64,000 nt of DNA from Blattamonas nauphoetae (GCA_033064195.1 JARBJD010000207.1:62001-126000); one strand, 5' to 3'; numbered from the stretch's first letter, positions 9,986 through 24,700 are shown. Notes: generated by a model not told the origin, from the letters alone. Program-made: numbers and translations.

Positions 9986-12530
9986 ATGAAAATATTCCTT
10001 TCAAACATCGATCTTTATCTTCAAAAACGTGTTTATAACGCAATATGTTTAAGGGATAAAACCAAGCAACATTCGTTCATAGCCACGCTGTCGAAACCGT
10101 CGATCGATCGAAACCGTTTCCTGCGCGTAGAATCGTTTGTTTCGGTATGATTTCGATGTTTTTCGATGTAAATCGATGTTTTCTTACCATAGTCCGACAA
10201 TGAAGAAGAATTCAAAGAAGCTCTCCTAAATTCAGATGTCATCGTTTTCGATATCCAAAATTCTCTGACAGATGCAAATATTGCACTTGACATCATTTCT
10301 GCAGCAACTTTCTATGATGATAAAAGATTTATCTGCATTTCAACGTTCCTTACCTGGGCAACAACTCAGAAAACATTCCAACCAATCGAAGAAGAAGAAG
10401 CCGAGGAAGCAGAAGAGGGAGAAGAACCGATTGTAAAAGAACCGCCAAAACCAATCCCAATTCCTTTCACGGAAACAGATCGGAGAAAAAGGCAGCCACA
10501 CCAAGCCTTCAATGACCATCTCACATTTGAAAAGATGCTTCTCCGGTTAGATGGGACTCAGCATGGTCGCCTTCGTACATTCGTTCTGAATCCTGGATTG
10601 TTGTATGGAGATGGAGAAGATATTCTCGAAAAATGGTTCAAAATGGCGTGGTATGGTGTCCCTGACGAACTTCCCATTTTCGGAGATTCCGGTGATAATT
10701 CAGTCCCCACTATTCATGTCTTTGACATGGCCTCTATTGTCTATCGAGTTGCAATGGATTTAGAATTGAAGGAGAACCTCATTTTGTGTGTTGACAAAGC
10801 TCGACATACGCAGAAGGAAATCGCAACTGCCCTTTCCCGTGTACTTGGAACAAACAAAGTCCGACTTACGGGAACAGAAGATACGCGAGTGGATGGAGGG
10901 AGAGTTGAATTGAAGTCAGGTGTAACGATGCCAAAGATGAGCGAAGTTGATCTGGAAATGCCTTGGCTAATGGTTCAACAACTCGTTGCAGATGTTCCAA
11001 CTGAAAGCAAAGTCTTAGAACAATGGGAAACCATGAGATGGCACAGTGGGGACATTGTAGCCAACATTTGGAAGGTATCTCGTGAATTCCGCCGCCGTTT
11101 CAACCTCAATCCTCACCGAATCCTCATCCACGGTCCACCCGGCTCAGGAAAATCGGTTCTTGCGAAGCATCTGTGCGAGGTTTACAGTTTGGAGCACGTC
11201 AACGCCAAAGATGTGATCGAATATTGGAAGAACCAGCCTTCGTCCGACAAACCTCTTCTCCCAACCCTCTCCGACAAAGTTAGAGCAACACTGACACGAG
11301 AAGGTCACCACGCCATCTCCGACAAGCTGTTCAATCGAATGATTCGAGAATATTTGATCAGAAGGGAGTGTCGCAGTGCTGGGTATGTGCTGGATGGCTA
11401 TCCGAGATGTGTTGTGGACGCGCAGGAATTGTGGTTGAAAGGAGCCGAACAGGAAGAAGGCGAAGAAGAGGAAGATGCTGCTCCGCCCGAGGAAGAGGAG
11501 GAGGAGGAGCAGGAAGGGAAGCCGAAGGCATCAAAACCGGTGTCGTTGGAAGAGTGGGAGAAGGAAGAAGCGAAAGGGAGGAAGGAGAAAGAGAAACAAG
11601 ACAAGGAACGACCTGCGAAGCTTCAAATGCTCGTTCCAAAGACGGCTGAAGAGGAAGAAGCTGAGCGCAAAGCAGCTGCCGCGAAGACAGGTGAAGAAGA
11701 GGAGGAAGAGCAGGCCGAAGAGCAAGGCGAGGCTGCGGAGGAAGAAGGGGAAGAGGCCGACCAAGAAGGACCAACCCTCCTCTCAGCCATCCTTCCAGAA
11801 CGGGCGATTCTTCTGGACTGCACTGACAATTTCATCAAAGCCAGACTGAAGGCATTGGGAGAGAACGAGGTGAAGGGAACGCACAACGACGAGATGGGAG
11901 TGGAGAGACGGTTGAAGACGTATCGACAGACTAACAACGAAGACAACAACATGAAGGAGTGGTTGGAGGAGAAGAAGGTGCAGGTGATGGAGATCAACAT
12001 GGAAGAATGGAAGACAGAGAAGCTGAACGACGAAGGGTCATGGAAATCGGTGAGAGAGTTTGTTCAATGCCTCTTTTGTCATTCATCATTATTCATCTTT
12101 TTTTTAGATTTGTTGGTCTCCCTCGCAACTTCGGCGTCTCCGATGAAGACCGAAGACAGGAAGAGGAGTTCAAGGCACTGATTGAGTCCCAAGTCAAGTC
12201 GTCTGCACAGGCAACTGAGTTCTCAGAGGAGATCCAACGGAAAGCAGACAACCAGCTGCAGCATCTGAAACAAAAGGCTCAACTTGAGGCAATCAAACAA
12301 GAAGAAGCACGCATGCTCGCTGAGAGATCGAAAGGGCTGAACGAGTTCTTGAAAGAGTATGTCATGCCAGTGTTAACACAGGGATTGAAAGAAGTGGCTG
12401 TCGTACGACCTGAAGATCCAATTGATTACTTGGTTTGTCTTTATTTCTTTTTCATCCTGCTCAGGCTGAATATTTGTTTAGAAACACACCTGACGAGGAC
12501 ACAGAGACGGATCCGTTTAGCTCTGGTTGA
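9986..12530 (+). CDS. AK7: Adenylate kinase 7, flagellar type
   Basis: Exons 9986-10144, 10193-12057, 12108-12432 and 12465-12530; introns of 48, 50 and 32 nt; 804 residues. AK7 is an axoneme-associated adenylate kinase (2 ADP to ATP + AMP). Domain order: N-terminal Rossmann/epimerase-like domain (MKIFLSNIDLY, DVIVFDIQ, VLNPGLLYGDGED), adenylate kinase domain with P-loop HGPPGSGKSVLAKHL and NMP-side motif VLDGYPR, then a helical tail with EFVGLPRNFGVSDED and a C-terminal Dpy-30 motif (PEDPIDYLAEYLFRN). Between DGYPR and ILLDCTDNFIKARL lies an insertion of about 110 residues rich in Glu; the equivalent stretch recalled from human AK7 is only about 20 residues and also acidic. Intron 3 splits the Dpy-30 motif. 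The tail faces the giant gene on the minus strand. Confidence 0.9.
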
Positions 12531-12734
12531 TTTCATTTCACAGATCTTTCTTCATTCCACGAGACGATCGTTTGATTTCAGGACAAAATCGTTCATAAGA
12601 CAGGCGAAATGATGAAGATAAAAAAGAAAGACATTGAATGAAGAGATTATCGTTGTTCGTTCGGATGTGGGTCCAATAACGACGGAGTTCTCGGTGCAAT
12701 ATTCACGTTGGAATTCACCAAGATGGCACAAATC

Positions 12735-15700
12735 TCATCGATTTTCAAAGCAGCTCTGAAGAAATCTCAGAAAAGAAGTAAAAACAGACGGTTCTAGGTT
12801 TTGGATCGCTCCTTCTACGTACATCCGGAAGTCTGTGTTCTGTCGCTGTTTGGACAGAGTGATGAGAGACGACGATACTGACTTGTAGAGCTGATAAATG
12901 TGAAATAAATGAGAAAAAGAGGCAGACTTTCTTGTAGTCAGTTTTCGTGACAGCGTTCTTTCGTTCTCCCTTCCATTTTCTGCTCATGCACAGAACAGCA
13001 ATTCCAAAACACGCCCTTGTTCGGTCGCTCATCAGTGCTTTCTTCTCCCAAAACCATTTCCCTTCAACGATCTCAAACAAATTGGCGACAAAGGCATCAA
13101 TGTCCGAATTAAGCGCCGCCAGAGACGAATTTCTGATGATGAACTCCGAAATATGGGCAAGCAAGCAGATTGCCTCGGTTTCCCTGAGAGGAGCGGACGA
13201 GGGTGGAGAGTTCTGGGGAGGGGGAGCGAGGAGTTTGAAGGCTCCGGAGTTTGTGGAGATGATCGCAGAAGCCAGCGAGTACGCAGAGGGAACTGACGAT
13301 CCTGACGATTTTGGGAATTCTGGTCGAGAAACAAGTGCACTTTGGATGAGTGAGTCAAATGATTGGAGGCAGAGGCATGGCGAACGAGATGACGGACCTT
13401 CAAAGAAAGAGTCGGGGACAGTTGGGGAGGTGAGTGAGAGTTTCGTTGGCATGAAGAGAATAGACAGAGATGACGCAACTGTTGTGAGGAAGAGATAGAA
13501 AGCCGAGTCCGTGCTGATAGTTGCACAATCTTGATAGAACGAACGAACCATCCGTCCCTGTCTTTCCACCGTCCGAGACGCACTCAACCCAATCTGCGGC
13601 GGTTCTGATGTGAATATCAGTTGAATGATGGTCGAGAGGATCGTGCTCAGATCGTCAATGTGGAGGGATTGTTGTTGTGACAGGGAATGCTCCGATAGGA
13701 ACTGAGCCGTCGCATGTGCCATGATGATTTGGCTTCCTCGCTGGTTCGGATGGAGTTCGTCGGAGTTGAGAGTGGTCGGGAAGAGAGATTGGGGCAGAGC
13801 TGGATACGATACTTCCAAAAGGAATGACATCAGCAATTCGAACAGGAAGAGAGTGGTTGAGAGTTGTGTGTCGCTGGGATTTGTCGAGCGTGCTGATGCA
13901 GCACTCGGAATAACAAGAAGGATTGCTGTCAACAGACTGTTTTCGATGAACAATGTCGTCGGGAATGTCGTGTGAGCTTTTCCCGATACAGCTTGTCTAG
14001 GTGGAGCTTGAACTTGTGTTTTCGGAGCCGAGGCTGGCATGTCTGAGAAGAAGGCATCGAGTATCGATTTTGTGTTGTCTTCTGTTCCCTTCCGCTTTGG
14101 TTCTGGCGCCTGTTTGATCTGTTGTGGGGCTTGTTGCACAGGAGCGGCAGTTTCAATGATGATATTTGGAGTTTTGATCTTTGCGAGAGCAGTACGGGTG
14201 TGTTGGCCGATTTGGAGGATGTGAACGAGGCCGGTCAGGATTGTCACGCGATGGAGAGAGATGATTGATGGATACGACGTCCCAGAAGACCGTTGAGAGC
14301 CAACAAAGACGTTCACAAAAGAGTTAAGGATGAATGTCAGATGGGAGAAGATCTGGTCCGGTTGGGTTTGGGATTGGAGAGACTGGCGGTCGTGTGTTTG
14401 GTGAATTTGGAATGTAGCCACAAAATCAATCGAGCAAAGTAAATCGAATGCTAAAACAAGAATTGCGTTGATCGACGAGGGTGTTGGGAAGAGATTGAGC
14501 GGGTTGGTTTTGAAAGAAGGAGACGAAGTCTGTTTGAGACACGGAGTGAAGGTGATCGACAGGAGTGAGATAATGGTTGTTGTGATGACTCTGAAACGAC
14601 ACATGTCCAGTGCGCAGATGAACTCGGTTCGATCGGTCGAGAATCGAGCTGTCTTTTCCTCGCTCTGTCGGAGAAGATCCTCAAATTTCCATTCGTGTTG
14701 ATCTGCCAGAATTGCAGACGGAGTTTGGGATTCCGGAGATGTGTAAGAGGAAGGACGGCGTATTGATTGCTTGTCATTGATGAGGGCCATGAATGACGAT
14801 GTGTGCGGGACTGATGACGCCACAAGAATGAGTGAAGTGAGCACCAGACAGAGATTGGAGATGTGTGTTGCTGAAGTGAACGAGAAAGTTGCACTTGGTT
14901 CCGAGGCGAATGGCTGGATGGACGGAAGATAGAACAGAGAATCGGAGGGGAATGACGGGAGCGTGTATGTTGCCGAGATGTTCTGCATTGTCTGACTCAC
15001 CACAGAAAAGAGTCGTTCGGTTGTCAGAATGTCAAATGGAACCATTGACAGCGATGAAAGATGGGTCGGGATGGACGGAGAGAGGTCCTTGAGGAGAGAC
15101 GATCCACATGAATATGTTTCCATCATGCTCATTCCTGAAAGAACGAGCAGCCGACTCAGTTCATCCGATAAAACTTGATCAATCTTCTGATTCGTCCTGT
15201 TTCCAAGTCCATCGTATGAAATATCAAATTCTTCTTTGACAAGTTGTCCAGTTGGGGTGTTATCTTGCGTTGCTTCTGTGGCTGATCGGAGGTCGTCTTT
15301 GTGGTAGATAAATGGATCAAACACAATTGGTGTTGAGAGTACTCTGTCGCTGGGGCGTCCAGTCCCATCCATCTCTAAACTCAACTCTTCATGCTCCACA
15401 TTCGGCTCCACACCATTCACGACAATGTTCCAGTCCATCTGAAGGGTGATGTATGGAATCAGCGGGAAGAATGAACGTGAAGTCTTGAGGAGGCTTTGTT
15501 CCTCGAGAATAGTTTTCGACAGAACTCTGGTGAAAGCGAGTGGGGTGTGATTGTTCAGATTCCACGGAAGTTGAGAATAGAAGGATGTTGTGAAGAGAGA
15601 AACAGATGAAATCAGCGCTCCTTGCATTGCTTTCATCGATTCCTGCTGCGTCGCCTTGACCATCGACGAGTATGTCTGGAAGAGACAGCTGAACATGAAT

Positions 15701-18700
15701 CCCAGTGTTGTCGAATGTGGTGACGAGAGAAGCTGTGTCGTGTCTGCAGTTCCTGTCATCTGTCCCAAGTTGTACTCCTTGATCTGTGACCTCCAACTGT
15801 GCAATTGTTCTCTCTTCCGATCTTCTTCTGCTTGCGCGAGAAGTCTTTGTGAATCATGTGCTTTGTTCTTTTGTGTGATCTGCATCTGCTTCTGTCTGAA
15901 CATTTCCATCGATGCTTCCAAACGGAGAGCTGTCTCTTTCTCATCAATCTCCTTCTGTTTTCTCAGGACCGCGGAGACTGTTGTTGTCAGATCAGCGAAG
16001 AGCGCAGTGATGAGCGAATGCATGCTATGCGACAAGGACTGCTCATGGAAGCATGAAGCAAGAATGTACAACACAGACGGAAAGTGAGCCAGATCGGACC
16101 CAGCCAACAAATAAGACGATGGCTGTGGGGAGAGAAGAGAGCAGTAGAACGACAATGCCAGCTGGAGAAGGAGTAATGGAGAAACCAGAGTTGTTGAGTC
16201 AATCGTTGAGTAAGGTTGATTGGAGGATCGAGGCCGAGAATCAAATGTTGAGATGTCTGAAGGAATGAAGTCCACCAACCTGAGGATCATCGACTTCACG
16301 AACGATGACATCGCCAAAAGTGTCCGAATTGAGAAAGGAGTCGCCTTTCCGAGTGTGATCGGTGTGTCCGACTGAGCTAATCTGACCGTCTCAATCTCTG
16401 CGACCGATTCCGGAGAAAATGGAAGCAGACAATGATCCGAAACGATGTACCCTTGCTGATCTTTCTCCCATCTCAACATGGCCATTGTTTCGCAGAGGAC
16501 ATTCAACCCATAGACGAGAGAATGGGAAGGCGAAAGTGGGCCGATGTGGTGGAATGCGAACGGTTGTGGGTTCTGAGGAGAATGTCGGTTGAGGAGTGAT
16601 GGGTGCTGAGGAAGGGTTGTGATTGTCGCGGACAGCTGTGAGACGGCAACAGTGGGGAACGAGTTGATTGCTTCCATCAGTGTCCTCCAAACACTTTCGT
16701 TGAACGGATACAATCCATGTTGCTCGAACCCTGTCTCCTTCGAGATCTGCTCCTGTTTCGATGGGAAGGCTGGTTCTGTGTCCTCTTCCTGTGTCGGATC
16801 TGATGGATGGAGGAGACCAGCTTGAGATCGGATCAGACATAAGCTGGCAGCTTCGATCAGGTCGATCCAGAGCTGTTCTCCGACCGATGGAAGGAATTGT
16901 GGCAACGACAGTGGAAGAATGACAGGAAAGCCTGTTCCTGTGATTGGTGTCGACTGTCCGATCTCACGAGACGACAACACGACCTCAGATGTCAGATGTT
17001 CGTCAGCGTGTGGGAGAGAGAAGAGTTCCTTGAACACTTTCAGGATCAACTCGGCCGAGGCTGAGAGTCTGTCCGTCTGCGCAATTTTCTTGATCGGCAG
17101 AGGAATCATGAAGTCTTCGGGAAGGAAGTCGGAACTGGTCTGCCCAAGTCGTTCTGGTGACTCGTCATCTTCCAGAGCCATGTGTTGTCCCGTCAAGACG
17201 ACATTTGTGAACTTGTCTGCATTGTGTGAGAAGAGATACAACAGCTGCGAGAAGAGAACACCAAGGAGAGGATCAAGAAAGGTTGAATAAGATGAATGTT
17301 GGGCATATTGGATCGAGAGGAGAGGAGACTGGACTGCTTCTGAACCTGGGTCGGAATAGCCAGACGAGGGGGCATATCCAGTCGGATTGAAAAGCAAGCT
17401 GTGAGGATTTTGAGAGGCTGACCACGCCAGATTTGTTTGAATGTCGTTCACTGGAAGCGAGAAGCATCTCAGAATGCGATTCAGTGGGGAGATGAGTGAT
17501 GTGGCGTGAAGCTGAAGGAGTGTGTCCTTGGTGGTCTCAGAGATGAGAAAAGAGAGTTCTTGCTGAAGGTTGTTTGTAGTCAAGTGGTACGTGATTCCAT
17601 TGAACGCCGAATCGTACAAAGCACTCCATTCGCTCAGAGTGAGAATGGATGGAGTGAGGAAATCTTTGAGATACGGCACGAGAAGGGTGTTGGCGACGAT
17701 TGCAGTAACGAGTTCGTTTTGGAGTGTGTACGTGGCGGGGAGGAGAGAGAGAAGAGTGCGAAGTGTGACATTGAAGAGAGTGACGATCAACGTCATCGAT
17801 CCGTCGGAGTTGACTGTCGTTGACAAGAACTGTTGGTTTGTGTTGTTGTCAGGGTCGAATAGGTTGATCAAGAACGGATCAAACTTGAACGGAGAATGCT
17901 CAGAGCTCGCCGACTGGTTTAAGAACTCTGAAAACTGTTGAATCATGTACACAACCCAATTCTGAGTGAGTGTGATTGCCTGCTGAGACAACGCCTCGGC
18001 TTGATCGTTCTCATTTTGATATCCTCCGTCTGTTGGAGGTGCCTGTTTGGTGATGAACGAGTTGAGGATCGATGCTGTTCGTTTGAGTTGGTAGATGAGG
18101 GTGCTGATGTGGAGGTAGAAAGGAGACGTGATTTCTGTTGCCTTTACTATTGCCTCATTTCTTTCTGCGAGGAGCGATTGGATTTGCTGTCCCCGTGCTG
18201 AGTCGTACGATGTAATTGGGATAAGACCAGTGATCTCGTTCATTGTGTTGCACTTTTGGGCGAAGAGGGACACACTCACATCGTCCCCTGATCCTGTGCC
18301 CAACTTGTGGGTGCACTTCACAGTCTCTGTGTTCTTTACCTTCGTCCTTCTGTAAACATGTGTGAGATTGTGTAGAAATGCAAGATCTCTTTCGAGAGAT
18401 GAGTGTTTGGGCTTCTGCTTATCATCTGACTCTCCGGTTTGGAAATACTCCGTTGCCAGACTGTTCATCACTGAAGAATGGGCCCGAAGCGACGCATCAA
18501 CCTCCTCAATCGTCGACGGAATAAACGCATCTTCGGAGGAGAGTGTGAAGACATGGTAGCTGACAACTGCTGCTGTCACCTGCGTTCGGATCGGGTTCGA
18601 TTTGAACGTTGGTGTTGCGTAGAATGGAGTGTTGTTCACGAGTGACTTGACAGTGACATTCATCATCGATTGCTCCTTCTCGTTCAGAATCACGTTGTAC

Positions 18701-21700
18701 TCGTTCTCGTCTGAGGTTCTGTTCATGTATTTGTGAGAGAGCTTCTGTGCTTCTGTCTTCACAAACTGTTCCAAGTGCTGTTCCGCGATACTGCGTTGTT
18801 CGGGATCAAACAGTTGAATTGTGTGAAGAAGAATGAACGAGGACGTGAAAGAGAATGAGATGGGCATGTTATTTGTCACTTTCGTTGAGGGGGTCGTCAA
18901 GAACGTCTTTAGCGTGTGAAGAGCTGTCTTAGTCAGCCCAACAATGTTCACATACGGCGGGATGAGAGAGCGAAGGATGAATGTCATCGACTCCAATTCG
19001 TCTTTGTCATTCTGTGGATGGGTTGGGGGAACTGTGGGTCTCAGAAGAAAGTCGATTAGAGACGGTTTCGACCCAACGAGGAGTGTCCGAGGCGTGACGT
19101 ACATATGCTCGATTTTTCTGATTGTTCTGTTTGTTGTTGATTGTTTTTGAAAATCGTCTGAACCAATCACAAATCCCTTCTGTTGGATCAGCGCTCGCTT
19201 CACTCTCTCAAACATTTCTTTGTTTTGCGTGTCTGTCTGGAGTCTCGTGGTAAACTGAATGACCTCATTTTCGATCGACTGAATCTGCTCATTCGCCTTC
19301 TCCAAATACTCTCGCGTCCGATTTATTTTCTGCTGTTTGATGGCTGTCGTTAGGAGAGTGTGGGCTGGAGACGAGGCTAATGAGATGACCGTCAGTGTGT
19401 CGGATAGGATCGTTCCGAAAAGCGGTGAACGAGGTTCAGTGTTGACGACAAGCGAGATCATCGTTTGCAGAACTGGACCTTCCGCAAACCACGACAGCTT
19501 CTTCTCCTTGCTTTTCGCTGTCGAGTCAAGAACAATCCGATCCAGACTCAACAAAAGACAAGGAGCACTCTCCGACAACTCCTTCAGCCATTTCCACTCC
19601 TTGTTCACGAGATGGTCGAAGAGGAATATGAAGTCGGGTGGGTACTGCCCTTCAGGCTTCCCTTCTTTCTTATTTCTCTTATCGATGTCTTTCTTCCGTT
19701 TTTCGACTGTGAGGAGGTGTTGTGGGAAGGAATCGAAGAAGATTTGTTCGATCACTTGAAAAACGGACTGAGTCGCGTTGTTCTGCGATGGATTGAAGAG
19801 AAGAGGAAGACAGATCGAGTCGATAAGTGAGAGCCAGAATGGGTTTGTGTGCCAATTCTGGACGGATGTTGTCATCGACAGGAAGAGCGGTAGGAGTGAG
19901 TGGTTCTTGAAAGGATAGAGTGGTGGTACTGCCGATGGTGTCGAGCCGAACTGAGGAAGTTCGGGGACGATGGAGAGGAGTGTTGTGTGATCGTTCTCTG
20001 AAAGGTATGCAGAGGGAAGCTGTTTGAACGAGGACAGAGTCGCGTGTGTTGCGAAGAAGCTGTTCAGAAGCGGATTCATGGCCGGCTTCAGTTTGGGATT
20101 GAAAGGGACACTTTTCGTGATCAAGTCAGTTTGAGTGGTGGAATCCGAGAGGGGGTTGGGTGATGTAAAATAGTTGGAGAAGGAGGGGAATGCTTGGGTG
20201 AGTGTCTGTATCGTGTTGACCGTGGCGGCCAAGAAGGAGACAAATGAAGACAAAGGCTGTGGAGCGAAGAGAGGGAACTTCTCGAGTGATTGTGAATAAT
20301 TCAAAAATGAAGTGTTGTTCGCAAAACAAGGATGGAATTGAATTGTTGAGAGTAGAAGACGGTAGAATCTCAGAACGAGGAGAGGCGTGCCTCCATTCAG
20401 AAGTTGTTCGGTGTGCCTTTGAATCGACTTGAGATGAAGCGTGAAAGGATCAATCGAAGGTAGACAGCTCGCTGAATCAACAAGACTCAGTGACTTGGAG
20501 AGTGGTTGTGCCTCCTCATTCGCAGCATTTTTCTCATTCTTCGGCACTCTCGGAATGGACATCATCAGAGAAGAGAAGTGGAGGAGTGATGTGAAGAGTG
20601 ATGTTGGTTTGAATCCCGATGATTTCGTGTCCTGTTCGGAGAGATACGATCTGAAGCCATCAACAGTCGCCTTTCCATCGAGGAATGGATTGTTTGATTT
20701 TGTGTGTGATGGAGAGAATGATGGCGAACCTGATGGAGAAGGTGTGGGGAGTGTGTGTGTCTGGTTTTCTGGGAGTGTGACAGATTGTGCTGGTTCACCA
20801 TTCTCCACTGACCCCTCTGGTTGTTCCTGAACTTCCTCTGCCCCACCACTTACCTGATTCTGTTCATCTTCCAATGGTAACGCAGCCTCTTCCTCAATCG
20901 GCTGATTCTGTGTGTCCTGGTACTGCTGCTCCTGCTGTCCATAATATTCTTGGCCTTCATTTTGATAGCTCTGTGTTGAATCATAGCCATACTGTTGAGT
21001 GTTGTCATTCGCATACGATTGGTTCACCTCAGAATCATTCCCGCCCTGATAGTATCCGCTTTGCTGATAGCCATATCCACTGCTGTCGTGTCCATATCCC
21101 TCCTGGTTGTCTCCATATCCTCCCTGACTCTGATTCTGGCTTTGATCATATCCATATCCGCTGTTTCCATAATCGTAAGACTGGTTTTGCCCGTATCCAT
21201 CAGGTTGGTCTTGATAATAGCCTGAATATTCCTGATTCTGCTGAGTCCCATAATAATCTGTTTGTGAGGGGTTGTACGGATCGGAGTAGGATTGATAGGA
21301 ATCAGTTTGGTGCGTGTCTGTTCCATAGTAAGCGTCCTGCTCGGTTGATGGTTGTGGTTCTTCAGTTGATGGCTGTGGTTCTTCAGTGGACGGTTGGTCA
21401 TCAACAGATTGTTCCGCTTGTTCCTGACGAGGTGGTTCTTGTTGGTCTTCGCTGAGTGGGCGCGGCTGCTCATCTTCTGCCTCTGCTGTTGATTGTGTTT
21501 GAGTATTCCCGTCTGACACAACCTCAGGAGCAGTAATTTCGCGTGGCGGAGTGTTCGGTTTCGGGGTCGAGACAACATCCAGTCGAGGGGATCTGTGAGG
21601 TGTCGGGAAGCTGTCCTTCTCAACTTGGTCTTCATCCAGCTCTCCCTCCAAAGTCGCTCCCTCAAATCGACTCAGTGCTCTCTTGATCGACGACAACGCC

Positions 21701-24700
21701 ATCTGAAAATCTCCAAAATTCTCAAATTTTCCACTCCGGATGAACATTCCGAGAGGATATGCGGCATCGTTGAAGAGAGACGTGACATTCGCGATCCATG
21801 AATAGAACTGACGAGAGTTTGCCACTGGCGATTCAAATGTTGTGAATGTGTATGTTGAGATGGGAATGGTGGAAAAGATTTTGGGAGGACTGGCTTTCGA
21901 CGGTGTGTCGGGAGAGCCTTGTTTTGCGATGAAGGCTTGCTCGTCGCTGTAGTTCTGCATGAGCGCAGAGTTAATCAGGGCCAGAAAGAGACGAGACTGT
22001 GTGTGGGCTGGAACGAGGAGTGTGGAGGCGGAGTCTGAGGGGATGGTGTGGGTGTCGAATCTGAGCATCGAGAGGGTGCAGTGGGCAATTGAGAATGGGA
22101 GCGATTTGAAAAGCGATACGTTCGACGGAATGAAGGAGAATTTGTTGGTCACAAAGTCAACAAGTGAATCAACCGTCTGCGTCTTCGGTGTCCAGTTTAG
22201 AGTGCTGGTCCGCTCTCTCAAAGTCCGAAGAACAAGAAGGATGAGAAGAGGGTACGAAGGGAGAAATGCGACAGGATCGAACTGTTGCACACATCTCGTC
22301 GAGTCGAGAAGGAAAAGCGAGAAGACATCCCACTCCTTTGACAGATTTTGTTGATACAACTGCAGTGTTGCTCCGAAATCAGTTGTGGCTGTTTTGTGGT
22401 CTGTTTTCGCCGACGCTGATTCCGTCATTTGAGAGAAGAGGTCGAAGGTATGCGCACAGAATGAAATCAGGCCGTCCAGAATGTCCGGCTTCAATTCAAT
22501 CAGACCGCACAGCATCGACAGGAGTGTCTCCTTTCGACTGTTGATCCTCGCATTCTCTTCAGACTGGGAGGAGTCCTTGCCCTGCTGCTTTCCCGACTTG
22601 TCTGTCACTTTCGAAGCCTGTTTCCATTGTTGTCTGTTCTTCTGGTCTTCTTCTTGGTCTGTTCTGTCGATTTCAGTACTCGTCAAGAAGGCGTGTCGAT
22701 GGAGAAGATGCAGAAGCAGCACAGGAACAAAGGACATTGCGAAAGAACTGGTTAAATTGTCACCACAGATCGACAGAACGACTTTGGAGAATTCCATGAA
22801 GAGGTCGTGGTTGAGCTGGCGATTATTCGCTGATCGTTCGATGATTTCAGCGTCTCTCTGCTGAGAGAGCGATTGACGACGAGCCATAACAGATTTTTGG
22901 TTCATCCTGTCTTCATTGATTGCTTTCTGTTTAAATTCTTCTTCGGCCTCCCTGTTTAGTTTGTGCTCGATTTGGGTGCAGATGAGCCTTTGGTCACTCC
23001 AGCCCTGTTTCAGCATCTCTGCCACATAAACAGACAGAAAAGATGAAAGGATGTTGCTGCGCTGTCCATGAGACCACTCCGCGGTCTGGTCTTTCAGAAG
23101 AGACGAGAGGAGAGGTTGGGGGAGAGCCCCTGTTGCAATGAACGATGAGATGGAGCTGTTGATGCTGTGGAAAGAGGCATTTGAATGAACACCGAAGAAG
23201 GACGAGAGGACGACGGACAGGGGAGGGAGAGATAACGACGAGAAGATGGCAGATGATGGGAAGGAGGAGAAGGTGATGGGGGTGATTTTCTGTGTGGAGG
23301 ATGAAAACATAAGTTGGAACAATGACGGTGAACAAGAATTCACAAGCGCTTGGAATGAATGCGAGACAAGAATGGAGAACAGATGAGATGAGAGAGACAT
23401 GTCTGCTTTCTCTGCGTCCAAACTCTGGCAGTGCACATGTGAATAGAAAAGTGTGTCTGAAAGAATCGAGAAAAGAGTTGTGCTCAGCGCATTGAACTGG
23501 CAGCAGAGTGACGATGTCAGCCGATGCGAGATATGAACAGCAATCGTCACAGCGACAGAGAGCGGAGAAGTATGAAGAGGAGGAAGCGACGGGTCAATTG
23601 TCGCACATAGCAGTCCCAAAAGATATTCCTGTGAGAGATAAGAAAGTTCTGCATGTTCCTGAAGTTGTTCTTGTGTTGTGAGCGCTTTTACAAAAGTTGG
23701 GTTGAACAGAACTGTGGAGAGAAAGGTATGGATGCCCAACGTCTCCAAGATCTCAAGTTCATCTTTCTCTGTTGGGGAGAAGCCTTGTGGTTGTTGGGGG
23801 AAGAGAGCGAGTGTTGCTGAGAATGACGAGAGTGACGTTATGAAACAGGAAAGAAGATATTCCGTGACAGACAGAACCAATCCGATGTTGTCGTTGTCGG
23901 TAACTCCGAGAGTTTTGCCTGTTTGTGTGAAAAAGAGCGAGAGAGAGGGGAGGAAAGTGGTCATCCACTCAGACGAGTTCGGTGTGGATGTGATGGCTAG
24001 TGAGAGTAAACGGGAGTGAGGGAGATCGAAGAATGGCGTGTCAGTTTGTTGTGAGTTGATTTGTGAGAACGGATATGAAAATGCGGAGAGTGAAAGGCAT
24101 GTTAAAAACTGCTTTGCGAGCGAACGAATCGTATTACGTGCGAAAAAATGCGGTGAATTGTCGATCTTCGCCTGAAACGTGTTGGAGAGCTGACGATTCT
24201 GAAAAAGGTTGAATTGGGTCCAAAGAGAATGATTCTGCATTCTCTCGTTCGAAAGAAGTGAAAGTGTATGGAGAAGGAGTGTTTGTATCTCGGTCTGATC
24301 GAATTGACGAGTTAAAGATGGAATTTGTGTTGTATCTTTACCGTCTTGTGATTGACTTGTCCATGTGATTGACTTAAACATACCCGACCCAACCTCGTTT
24401 ATGTGCATATGGAGGTCGATTTGAGATGAATACACAGATAATTTAGCTGATGGGATGAGATCATCGGTGTAGTGTCGGATGAGTTTCAGTGTATCCGTGA
24501 GTTCATCGAAAATCAAATTCTTAAACTCGTTTATTGTGTATCTGAAATCAGCTGACAATGGCTTAGTGCAGTTTGTGCAAGCATGTGTGACTTTCGTGTC
24601 GACAGTCTTTTGTTGCCAGGTTCCCTTCTCTAATGAATCTGTCCGTCGTTTCAACTGGCTAAGAGTCTGTGCATCATTCCATAGTTGCTCGCATTGTGAT

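Noticed and set aside
20900-21340. Possible DNA satellite (recurring CCATATCC)
   Set aside because: Spacing is irregular and follows Tyr-Gly codon steps in the giant ORF, so it is protein composition and not a satellite or CRISPR-like array.
21024-21665. 213-codon minus-strand frame overlapping the Tyr/Gln-rich segment
   Set aside because: An alternate frame of the low-complexity DNA in the giant gene; the main frame continues unbroken for thousands of codons.
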